22,980 bases of DNA from Bacillota bacterium (GTDB lineage: Bacteria; Bacillota; Clostridia; Lachnospirales; Lachnospiraceae): NCBI GenBank assembly GCA_023410575.1, contig JAEYPP010000030.1, forward strand, positions 1-22,980. The letters are read 5' to 3'. The number at the start of each line of letters is the position of its first letter. The first letter of the stretch is position 1. This document shows, piece after piece, positions 7,134-13,698 of the stretch. The notes under the pieces are model-generated. The model did no database searches, was not told the DNA's origin, and worked only from the letters and a program-made list of their open reading frames with translations. The translations under genes and the position numbers were made by a program.

Positions 7134-8195
7134 TTATGCGTTCGTTTCTAAGATTACAGCATGTGCAATTCCAGGAACACTTTGTCCCTCATTATAGCTA
7201 ACTGTTGATAAAAGTGCTCCTGTAGGAACAAACAATATCTTATTCCATTCTTTCTTTCTCATCTTTTGTAGTACATATCCACATAGTGTAATTGCACTAC
7301 AGCCACAACCGCTTCCTCCAGCGTGAGTATCTTGTATCTCTGGGTCATAAATCTCGATTCCACAGTCCATATAATTAGATGTTATATCGTATCCTTCTTC
7401 TTTTAACAAATCAACTACGATATCACGTCCAACTACACCTAAATCACCTGTAATAATGCGATCATAATAGCTTGGCTGTCGGTTAAAATCCTTAAAATGT
7501 TGGGCAATAGTTGAGCATGCTGCTGGAGCCATACAAGCACCCATATTCAGGGAATCCTTCAGTCCAAAATCAGTAATTTTACCAATTGTAACACCCATAA
7601 TGTGAACTTCTACTGGAAGAAACTCTCGTCCAAATGCACTGTGTTTATTGATTGTTTGACCAATTACTACTGCTCCGCTACCTGTTACTGTCCATGATGC
7701 AGCTAAAGGGCGCTGATTACCATAGGCAAGAGGAAATCGAAACTGCTTTTCTGCACCAGCAAAATGACTCGAAGTAATCGCTATTGCATGATCTGCAAAA
7801 CCTCCTTCTACTAGCATAGAAGCTACTGCCATTGACTCACCCATAGTAGAACAAGCTCCGTAAACGCCAAGAAGTGGTATATCAAAATTTTCAATACCAA
7901 AGCTTGTTGCAATCAATTGTCCTAGCAAATCACCACCAACAATATACCGAATTTCATTTCTACTTAATCCTGCCTTATGAATAACTGTATCGACTGCCAT
8001 ACCGAGCATCTTGCTTTCTGCTTCTTCCCAAGAATTTTGCCCAAACATTGGATCCGTATCGATCACATCAAAGTAAGACCCAAGTGGTCCTTCTCCTTCC
8101 ATCTTACCAGCAATTGAGGCTGCTGATTGAATTACAGGAGGATGATCAAAACATATACTCTGTTTACCACGTAATTTATTGTTTTCAACCGTCAT
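7134..8195 (-). CDS. spoVAD: Stage V sporulation protein AD (dipicolinate-binding, thiolase fold)
   Basis: This 353-residue soluble protein has a thiolase-like fold. The segment GVYGACSTMGES, with Cys115 at the position of the thiolase nucleophile, and the late HAGGSGCGCSAITLCG stretch are typical. In Bacillus, SpoVAD sits on the outer face of the spore inner membrane and binds dipicolinic acid directly before its uptake through the other SpoVA subunits; it is not known to be an active thiolase. The ribosome-binding site is AAAGGAG. The gene sits 25 bp after spoVAC and 16 bp before spoVAE. Expression would be in the forespore (sigma G in Bacillus), but no promoter is visible inside the operon. 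Confidence 0.95.
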   Translation of the reverse strand: MTVENNKLRGKQSICFDHPPVIQSAASIAGKMEGEGPLGSYFDVIDTDPMFGQNSWEEAESKMLGMAVDTVIHKAGLSRNEIRYIVGGDLLGQLIATSFGIENFDIPLLGVYGACSTMGESMAVASMLVEGGFADHAIAITSSHFAGAEKQFRFPLAYGNQRPLAASWTVTGSGAVVIGQTINKHSAFGREFLPVEVHIMGVTIGKITDFGLKDSLNMGACMAPAACSTIAQHFKDFNRQPSYYDRIITGDLGVVGRDIVVDLLKEEGYDITSNYMDCGIEIYDPEIQDTHAGGSGCGCSAITLCGYVLQKMRKKEWNKILFVPTGALLSTVSYNEGQSVPGIAHAVILETNA

Positions 8196-8220
8196 TTATA
8201 ATACTCCTTTATCTTTCCTT

Positions 8221-8724
8221 CTACACAATTTTACATAGCTTAAGTATCCAATATATAATTCCAAGTACCCAGCTAGAAAATATTCCATATAAAATTACAG
8301 GACCTGCAATCGTGAATATCTTACATCCAATACCGAACACTTGTCCTTCTTTCTTATATTCTATTGCAGGAGCAGCCACTGAATTTGCGAATCCAGTAAT
8401 CGGCACAATGCTGCCTGCTCCAGCATGTTTCGCAAGCTTCTGATACCAATTGAAACCTGTAAATAGAACAGCCAGTAATACAAGTGATACTGTAGTATAG
8501 GAGGCTGCAAGCTCTTTTTCAGCTCCTTGGCTTTTATACAAATTCAAGAAAGCCTGACCGATACAACATATGATACCACCAATCACAAATGCCTTGATTA
8601 AGTTGACCCAAGGATTATGCTTTGGTGTCATCTGATTTACATATTTGTTATATAGCTTGTCTCTCTCCTTTTGATTTTTCTCGTGGGTAATGTCTGAAGC
8701 CGAAACATTCTTATTTTCCGCCAT
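8221..8724 (-). CDS. spoVAC: Stage V sporulation protein AC (dipicolinate channel subunit)
   Basis: This 167-residue membrane protein has a charged N-terminal region of about 35 residues ending in YNKYVNQMTPKHNPW, a conserved SpoVAC feature, and about four hydrophobic segments. The GGIICCIGQ and GAGSIVPITGFANS patterns resemble those of SpoVAE, its paralogue. In Bacillus SpoVAC forms a mechanosensitive-type channel that releases dipicolinic acid. The ATG is preceded by GGTAGGAATAAT. A 98-bp gap separates it from spoVAB, the largest gap within the operon; I see no clear terminator or promoter there. Confidence 0.94.
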   Translation of the reverse strand: MAENKNVSASDITHEKNQKERDKLYNKYVNQMTPKHNPWVNLIKAFVIGGIICCIGQAFLNLYKSQGAEKELAASYTTVSLVLLAVLFTGFNWYQKLAKHAGAGSIVPITGFANSVAAPAIEYKKEGQVFGIGCKIFTIAGPVILYGIFSSWVLGIIYWILKLCKIV

Positions 8725-8822
8725 ATTATTCCTACCTTTCCTGACAATTTAATTTACTCTAATACTAATTTTCCAATATCTTCTCTTTTCATACAGTAGA
8801 TTGATATTTATTTCTTTATGGT

Positions 8823-9236
8823 TTAATTTATATTTATTAATTGATAAAAAGCTCCAAGTAATTTTCCAATTGCAAACATAAAAATGATGTAAGGTAATCC
8901 AACTGTCAATTTTACTCGTTTCACAAAGATTGGAAGTACATTTACTACCTCAGCTATTGCAAATGAAAGACATCCCACGTAAATGCCAGAAAAAATTCCG
9001 TACATCCCTAATGCAAAATATCCCGATGGAATATGCCATTGATTTAACCAAATCAAGTTTCCTAAGGCTCCACCTAATACAACAATATCTTCATAAATAC
9101 GAATATATTTTGCTGTTTTACTACGTGCTGCCATACGTTGTACGACGCCAATCATAGTGACGAATGCAAATACACCTGCTGCGACAAAAAGTCCGGCTGA
9201 TAATCCAATAAAACCAAGTAAGATGTAACGTATTAT
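8823..9236 (-). CDS. spoVAB: Stage V sporulation protein AB, apparent ATA start
   Basis: From the first in-frame ATG (9155) the product is 110 residues. The same frame continues upstream without a stop and encodes IRYILLGFIGLSAGLFVAAG, which is the conserved first membrane helix of SpoVAB. Including it gives about 137 residues, close to the 141 I recall for Bacillus. The extension contains no ATG, GTG or TTG. Two ATA codons (9234-9236, 9231-9233) lie 5 and 8 nt after a strong GGGAGG, exactly where a start is expected, and the first aligns with the family initiator Met of MI(K/R)YI. I infer initiation at ATA or a mutated start; the ATG at 9155 would cut a helix away. About four membrane segments. 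It follows spoVAA by 17 bp. Confidence 0.75.
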   Translation of the reverse strand: MIRYILLGFIGLSAGLFVAAGVFAFVTMIGVVQRMAARSKTAKYIRIYEDIVVLGGALGNLIWLNQWHIPSGYFALGMYGIFSGIYVGCLSFAIAEVVNVLPIFVKRVKLTVGLPYIIFMFAIGKLLGAFYQLININ

Positions 9237-9253
9237 CCTTCCCTCCCAATTAA

Positions 9254-9895
9254 TTATTCAATATCAATCGTATTACCCTCTCTTCCGGAGTTTTCTATGA
9301 TTGCTTTATTCTCGTTAGATTCATATAACCGCAATTGTACTTGTAATGGGGTTGGATCTGTATCCATTTTTAGCTTTGAAAAATGGTTAAAAAAAATGAT
9401 GATCCCGATGGGTAAACCAATGGAATAGCAGATTGGAACAATATTGATTCCTTTCTGACTATCTCCCATTACAAGTTTATGAAACATGTTTAGTACATCA
9501 TCAACATTTACATCTTGATTAAACGTCATGATTGAAAACGCAGAACCAAAGAAAACTGTAAGTCCAATAAAAACTGTTTTCACAATCTCAATAACTTTCC
9601 TTTTCTTACTAGGCTGAACATATTCAATTACAAAATCACTTGCACCTAGGCTAATAACTAAAACATCTGGATATTCTCTCTGAATAGCTTCAATCACCTT
9701 AAGAATTGTAACCACATATTTATTTCTCTTTTTATCTTTAATTTGTAAAATTTCTCTACTTCCAATTTCTTTTGCTAGTGCTTCATCCTTACTTAGAATC
9801 TTAATCACATCTGCAAGTGTAATTACCTGCTTTTGAACAATAACATTTAAATCTGCCTTTATATAAATAACCGAAGTTGTCATTGAATAACCCAT
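9254..9895 (-). CDS. spoVAA: Stage V sporulation protein AA
   Basis: This 213-residue protein has a soluble N-terminal domain (about 1-95, beta-rich, with KYVVTILKVIEAIQREYPD) and two membrane helices near 105-122 and 155-173, the second in the YSIGLPIGIIIFFNHFSK motif. The latter and the central FGSAFSIMTFNQDV stretch are typical of SpoVAA. It is the first classical gene of the dipicolinate-channel operon. Its ATG shares one base with the TGA stop of the 39-codon ORF upstream (TGATG), so translation is probably coupled. A GAGGGG sequence lies 11 nt before the ATG. Confidence 0.92.
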   Translation of the reverse strand: MGYSMTTSVIYIKADLNVIVQKQVITLADVIKILSKDEALAKEIGSREILQIKDKKRNKYVVTILKVIEAIQREYPDVLVISLGASDFVIEYVQPSKKRKVIEIVKTVFIGLTVFFGSAFSIMTFNQDVNVDDVLNMFHKLVMGDSQKGINIVPICYSIGLPIGIIIFFNHFSKLKMDTDPTPLQVQLRLYESNENKAIIENSGREGNTIDIE

Positions 9896-10014
9896 CAGAT
9901 AAATGTCCCCTCAAATACATGGTTTGTATCAATTGTAAAATAGCATATTAATAGTACTGTTATCGCTATTGCAACAACAATTAACGATGCAATACAGATT
10001 CTTTTCCGTCTCAT
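9895..10014 (-). CDS. 39-aa single-pass membrane peptide upstream of spoVAA
   Basis: This small open frame encodes 39 residues: MRRKR, then a hydrophobic segment at about residues 6-26 (IASLIVVAIAITVLLI core), then a short polar tail ending HVFEGTFI. The ATG has a strong ribosome-binding site, GAGAGGTGG, with 7 nt spacing. Its TGA overlaps the spoVAA ATG as TGATG, so the two are translationally coupled. It lies between the sigF-operon terminator and spoVAA, so it is the first gene of the spoVA transcript. The basic N-terminus and single helix predict N-in, C-out topology. I know no named family. It could be a spoVA accessory subunit or a coupling leader for SpoVAA. Confidence 0.65.
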   Translation of the reverse strand: MRRKRICIASLIVVAIAITVLLICYFTIDTNHVFEGTFI

Positions 10015-10033
10015 AATAGTCCACCTCTCAAAA

Positions 10034-10109
10034 AGGCTGTTGCAAGTCGATTATGTGCTAAGATGATACTACCTCATCAAATTCTCACAATATCGTCTTG
10101 CAACAGCCT
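10034..10109 (-). terminator. Terminator of the spoIIA operon
   Basis: The arms 10034-10046 and 10097-10109 are perfect 13-bp complements and extend about 4 bp further with one mismatch. On the - strand the stem is followed by TTTTT (10029-10033 region). The loop is long, about 50 nt. It lies 87 bp beyond the sigF stop and just before the start of the spoVA transcript, so the promoter of spoVA must be close to or inside it. I found no convincing sigma F or sigma G boxes. Confidence 0.75.
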
Positions 10110-10195
10110 CCTAATTCTTCTCAGATAACTGTTACTATTATTGCTATATTCTATACTAAATATGTTTGGTAAATACTGTAATACCAAGGACTGAA

Positions 10196-10912
10196 TTAAC
10201 CAAGCATCCATTCTCTCATTGTCTTTAAAATTTTTCTCTCCAATCGTGATACTTGAACTTGAGAAATTCCAAGTTCATTTGCTATCTCGGTCTGTGTCTT
10301 TTCTTGAAAATAACGTAATGTTATTATATTCTTTTCCTTATCGCTCAATGAATTCATAACCTCTTTTAGCGCCATATGATTAATCATTGCATTACTTTCA
10401 TCATCTGACTGTTCAAGTTTATCAATAAGAAAGATGGCGTTCCCATCCCCTTGATATATTGTTTTGTATAAAGATTCTACCTCTGCTCCTGATTCAAGTG
10501 CTAGTACAACTTCTTCTTTTGCAAGTTCTAACACTGAACTAATCTCTTCTATCGTCGGTTCCCTACCATTTCTTGTTTCTAATTCCTCACGCACCATACG
10601 TATCTTATTCGCTGTTTCCTTCAGAGAACGGCTTACCTTTATCATACCATCATCTCGTAAAAAACGTTTTATCTCTCCAGTAATCATTGGAACTGCATAA
10701 GTTGAAAACTTTACTTCATAAGATAAATCAAATTTATCAATTGCCTTCATCAAACCAATGGAGCCTATCTGAAATAAATCTTCTGCCTCATGTCCACGTC
10801 CTAAAAAACGTCGGACAATACTCCAAACTAGTCCCACATTCTCCATCACAATCCTATCCCTAGCTTCTTTATCTCCAAGTTGTGATAATCGAATAAGTTC
10901 TAATGTGTCCAC
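10196..10912 (-). CDS. sigF: RNA polymerase sigma factor sigma F (SpoIIAC)
   Basis: This 238-residue sigma-70 family factor has region 2 with AEDLFQIGSIGLMKAIDKFD and KFSTYAVPMITGEIKRFLRDD (about 42-87), region 3 at about 90-150, and a region 4 helix-turn-helix with QTEIANELGISQVQVSRLERKIL (about 209-231). Position after spoIIAB identifies it as sigma F, the first forespore-specific sigma factor, which is held inactive by SpoIIAB. It starts at GTG with GGAGG 6 nt upstream. The next gene region begins after a strong terminator. Confusion with sigma G is possible on motifs alone, but the operon order settles it. Confidence 0.95.
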   Translation of the reverse strand: MDTLELIRLSQLGDKEARDRIVMENVGLVWSIVRRFLGRGHEAEDLFQIGSIGLMKAIDKFDLSYEVKFSTYAVPMITGEIKRFLRDDGMIKVSRSLKETANKIRMVREELETRNGREPTIEEISSVLELAKEEVVLALESGAEVESLYKTIYQGDGNAIFLIDKLEQSDDESNAMINHMALKEVMNSLSDKEKNIITLRYFQEKTQTEIANELGISQVQVSRLERKILKTMREWMLG

Positions 10913-10941
10913 TCCTATCCTCCCTTCATGTAGACAAATAC

Positions 10942-11415
10942 TTATGTAGTCCCTATTCGCTTTCTCATCTTAACTGTAGTTCCTATGCCTCTTTTTGATA
11001 GAACTTCCAAGCCGTCCATAAATGCACTCATAAATGCAAACCCCATGCCAGAACGCTCCAATTCTGGACTCGTAGTAAAGAGTGGTTCCATTGCCCTCTC
11101 AACATCCTCAATTCCAACTCCATGATCAATAATTTCAATATACACATCATGATTTTTAATACCACAACGTATCGTAACTTTTCCAATAGAATTATAATAA
11201 CCATGAATTATACTATTGGTTACAGCTTCTGATACTGCTGTTTTGATGTCTGCAATCTCTTCTAATGTTGGATTCAGTTGTGATACGAATGCAGCTATAA
11301 CGGTTCTAGCAAAGTTTTCATTCTTTGATAAGGAATTAAAATCAATTACCATCTCATTATCAAAGACCACAGGAACTGCTTCTAAGTTGTCCTCATTTAA
11401 AACTTCTTGATTCAT
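10942..11415 (-). CDS. spoIIAB: Anti-sigma F factor SpoIIAB (serine kinase)
   Basis: This GHKL-fold protein has an N-box EAVTNSIIHGYYNS, G1 box DHGVGI and G2 box ERSGMGFAFMSAF. It binds sigma F, and uses ATP to phosphorylate SpoIIAA. The open frame runs to 11436, but that ATG lies inside spoIIAA with no good ribosome-binding site. The ATG at 11415 has GGGAGGT 7 nt upstream and lies 1 nt after the spoIIAA stop, so it is preferred (157 residues). The conserved part begins at MVIDFNSLS, so there is an N-terminal extension of about 21 residues (acidic, NEDNLEAVP) compared with the Bacillus protein of 146. Confidence 0.95.
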   Translation of the reverse strand: MNQEVLNEDNLEAVPVVFDNEMVIDFNSLSKNENFARTVIAAFVSQLNPTLEEIADIKTAVSEAVTNSIIHGYYNSIGKVTIRCGIKNHDVYIEIIDHGVGIEDVERAMEPLFTTSPELERSGMGFAFMSAFMDGLEVLSKRGIGTTVKMRKRIGTT

Positions 11416-11416
11416 A

Positions 11417-11821
11417 CTATCTACCTCCCAATTCATTCATATGCGAAAATGCATCTGATAAATCCTTATACTTTTCTACAATTCCATAGAGACCTGACAT
11501 CGTCAAAATGCGATTGACACGGTCACATACACCAGTCACTGCCAGTTTTCCACTCCCAAGTAATCTAAGTTTTTTATACCTACCCAGGATCACTCCAATT
11601 CCAGAGCTATCCATAAACGTAACCTGAGAAAAATCAAAAATTACATTTAGAATATTCTTTGTAACCATCTTCTTATCTGCATATTCCCGAATATACATTG
11701 CATTATGATGATCCAAATCCTCTTTCATATGGATGATTAATGTACGATCCCTTATCTCAAATTCTGCACTCTCTGTAGCATCTTGACCTACTGTCCACCG
11801 AATACTATCTTTTCTGTCCAT
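11417..11821 (-). CDS. spoIIAA: Anti-sigma F factor antagonist SpoIIAA
   Basis: This STAS-domain protein has the signature FMDSSGIGVILGRYK. The second Ser of that motif (residue 73 from the start chosen) matches the Ser58 that SpoIIAB phosphorylates and SpoIIE dephosphorylates in Bacillus. Dephosphorylated SpoIIAA displaces sigma F from SpoIIAB. The frame is open to an ATG at 11839, but AAAGGAAG lies 7 nt before the ATG at 11821, so I choose the latter (134 residues). The N-terminus is about 14 residues longer than in Bacillus (117). It is the first gene of the spoIIA operon. I could not find a convincing sigma H promoter upstream. Confidence 0.93.
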   Translation of the reverse strand: MDRKDSIRWTVGQDATESAEFEIRDRTLIIHMKEDLDHHNAMYIREYADKKMVTKNILNVIFDFSQVTFMDSSGIGVILGRYKKLRLLGSGKLAVTGVCDRVNRILTMSGLYGIVEKYKDLSDAFSHMNELGGR

Positions 11822-11885
11822 GTCAAATCTTCCTTTCATAGTTCTTAAATATAGTAATTGTAAATTTTTTACATTCTATATTGAT

Positions 11886-11923
11886 AAAAAAAGACATTCT
11901 ATTCACTAGAAATGTCTTTTTTT
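11886..11923 (-). terminator. Bidirectional terminator between the TPR gene and spoIIA
   Basis: The arms AAAAAAAGACATT (11886-11898) and AATGTCTTTTTTT (11911-11923) are perfect complements, extended by CTA/TAG with a 1-nt bulge. A/T runs supply a U-tract on both strands. It lies 37 bp after the stop of the TPR gene and isolates the spoIIA operon from upstream transcription. Confidence 0.85.
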
Positions 11924-11959
11924 TAGTAACTTGGTAGTTACTTTCTTATCGTCTTGTTC

Positions 11960-13366
11960 CTACATCTCACCTAAGCGTAACTTTGCATACTGAACAAAGT
12001 TAGAATTAGGTAGCTCATTAATAATTCTATTGTAACATTCTTTCGCTTGATCAAATTGCTCTAATCCTTGATATGCCTTTCCGAGATAATATATTGTAGA
12101 GGCATTATCTGGTGTATAGGCATTCGCTTTTTCTAACATTACCCTTCCTGTTTCATAATCCTTATCATCAACCGCTGCTTTTCCTTGTTTTTGAGCAATA
12201 TTAGCAGCTAATGGATATACATAAGCTCTTAGTTTATCACAGATGATGCCAGCTTCTTCAAACTCCATATTATCAGCATTAACTGCATATAATATGTCTG
12301 CAACCTCTAATGCTTCTTCCTCTGTAAGTTTTCCATCAGAATCCAAATCAAAATAGAGATTAAATGCCTTTATCAGACTATCATACATTTCACGATCATA
12401 TTCAGGTATAACAATTGCATCTAGTTCCGCTTGCTTGTCTATAAGTTCCGTGTTCAAATTATCAACTTCCTTTTGAGCAGACGTATACTTAGCATTCAAA
12501 GCACTTATTTGGCTACTTAACTCTCTAATCTCTTGTTCATATTGCGTAGATGCATTCTGTCGTACGGTAGGTACCACCAAGAAGAATACAACAGCAATTC
12601 CAATGATAACTCCAAGTACAAGATTAACAAATAACCAAACATTTGGCTTCTCTTCACGATAAGTTGAAATCGGTGTTATTGGCTTTGACACAATCTCAGG
12701 TTCTGGCTCTCCTTCACTCCAATACGGAGTTGGTTGTGCATCGCCTCCCAAAATCAATTGATTCAATTCATCTTTATAACGTAAAGTTGTCGTGTTGGTT
12801 AAATCAATCTTACTCACACGAGATAAACATTTTTTCGCACGCTCATACTCATTATTCTTAATATAAAGTAACGCTAGCAGCTGTAAGGCACGAATAAAAT
12901 GAGGATTTAAACTAGTTACTTTTTTTAACTGAATAATTGCTAAATCATCACTTCCTTGCTTTGCCGACTCCAAAGCGATGTTATACTTTCTAATTGCTTG
13001 GTTCATTGCATCTAACTTCGTTGGATTTTCCGATATCGTATTCATATAAAAATCTGCATCATTATCTTTCGCCTGGAAATGCTTGCTTATTACCCATTGA
13101 CTGAGTGCTGCTACCGTTTCACCCATCTCAAAGAATACTAGACCGAGTAAATTTCTTGCATGCGTATTCCTTTTATTCATCTCAAGACTTTTCTTGAGCA
13201 TATAGATTGCACCAGTTAAATCCCTAACCTTTGCTTTCTCCAATCCACGGTTATAGTAGGAATTGGAGAGGCGACTTGTTCTTTTATAGATTGTTAAGTC
13301 TTTACCGCACATCTCACATCTATTTCTTCGATCTACGACAATATTGCCGCACTTAGGACAATTCAT
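11960..13366 (-). CDS. Zinc-ribbon/TPR membrane protein with an EF-hand loop
   Basis: This 468-residue protein has, in order: a zinc ribbon (Cys3, Cys6, Cys17, Cys20); TPR-like helical repeats at about 33-95 and 120-205; a Pro/Glu linker; one membrane helix at 243-265; a coiled coil at about 273-315; a canonical 12-residue EF-hand loop D340-LDSDGKLTEE-E351; and two more TPRs at about 392-465 ending NSNFVQYAKLRLGEM. With one helix the zinc ribbon and first TPRs should be cytoplasmic, and the coiled coil, EF-hand and last TPRs outside. A GGGGGG site lies before the ATG. It is co-transcribed with the 46-aa gene upstream. It may be an envelope scaffold; no named family is recognised. Confidence 0.85.
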   Translation of the reverse strand: MNCPKCGNIVVDRRNRCEMCGKDLTIYKRTSRLSNSYYNRGLEKAKVRDLTGAIYMLKKSLEMNKRNTHARNLLGLVFFEMGETVAALSQWVISKHFQAKDNDADFYMNTISENPTKLDAMNQAIRKYNIALESAKQGSDDLAIIQLKKVTSLNPHFIRALQLLALLYIKNNEYERAKKCLSRVSKIDLTNTTTLRYKDELNQLILGGDAQPTPYWSEGEPEPEIVSKPITPISTYREEKPNVWLFVNLVLGVIIGIAVVFFLVVPTVRQNASTQYEQEIRELSSQISALNAKYTSAQKEVDNLNTELIDKQAELDAIVIPEYDREMYDSLIKAFNLYFDLDSDGKLTEEEALEVADILYAVNADNMEFEEAGIICDKLRAYVYPLAANIAQKQGKAAVDDKDYETGRVMLEKANAYTPDNASTIYYLGKAYQGLEQFDQAKECYNRIINELPNSNFVQYAKLRLGEM

Positions 13367-13393
13367 CCTCTTCCCCCCATGGTTCTCTTTCCG

Positions 13394-13534
13394 TTATTTA
13401 TCTCTCTTTTCCTTCAAGATTGATTCAATCATATCAGAAATATCAGTTAAGTCATTATTAAAAATTACTTCTTCTGCTTGGTCAACTTCTAAACTTGGTT
13501 GAAACTTTGCAATTTCCTCATCAAAGTTAATCAT
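13394..13534 (-). CDS. 46-aa acidic protein, first gene of the TPR operon
   Basis: The frame is open from 13600 (68 residues), but the upstream ATG has no ribosome-binding site, while the ATG at 13534 has AAGAGGT 6 nt before it; that gives 46 residues starting MINFDEEIAKF. It is soluble and acidic, with a helical C-terminus (DISDMIESILKEKRDK). I do not recognise it. A sigma-A promoter lies about 85 bp upstream and the TPR gene starts 27 bp downstream, so they form an operon. Confidence 0.6.
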   Translation of the reverse strand: MINFDEEIAKFQPSLEVDQAEEVIFNNDLTDISDMIESILKEKRDK

Positions 13535-13618
13535 ATGATACCTCTTTTCTACTGTTTCACAACAACTATCTATCACTACAGTATATGCGATACTATCCAT
13601 ATAACATTTACAGTATCT

Positions 13619-13647
13619 ATCATACCGATTAACCTATGAAAAATCAA
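13619..13647 (-). promoter_or_regulatory. Sigma-A promoter of the 46-aa/TPR operon
   Basis: On the - strand, TTGATT (13642-13647) and TATGAT (13619-13624) are separated by exactly 17 nt. The predicted start of transcription is near 13611, which leaves a 5' UTR of about 77 nt before the ATG at 13534 and supports that start over the ATG at 13600. Part of the -35 region lies in a small inverted repeat (TTAACCT/AGGTTAA, 13629-13635 and 13649-13655). Confidence 0.65.
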
Positions 13648-13698
13648 GAGGTTAAGGGAAAATTAAGACTTTTTTTCATACACTTTCTACGCAAAAAG

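Noticed and set aside
10110..10195. Sigma G or sigma F promoter for the spoVA operon
   Set aside because: Partial matches such as GTATT and CATATTT are present, but with wrong spacing (15 nt), and alternatives are equally weak, so no site was called.
11822..11885. Sigma H promoter for spoIIA
   Set aside because: A GAAT-type -10 occurs twice but no AGGANNT -35 box lies at the right distance.
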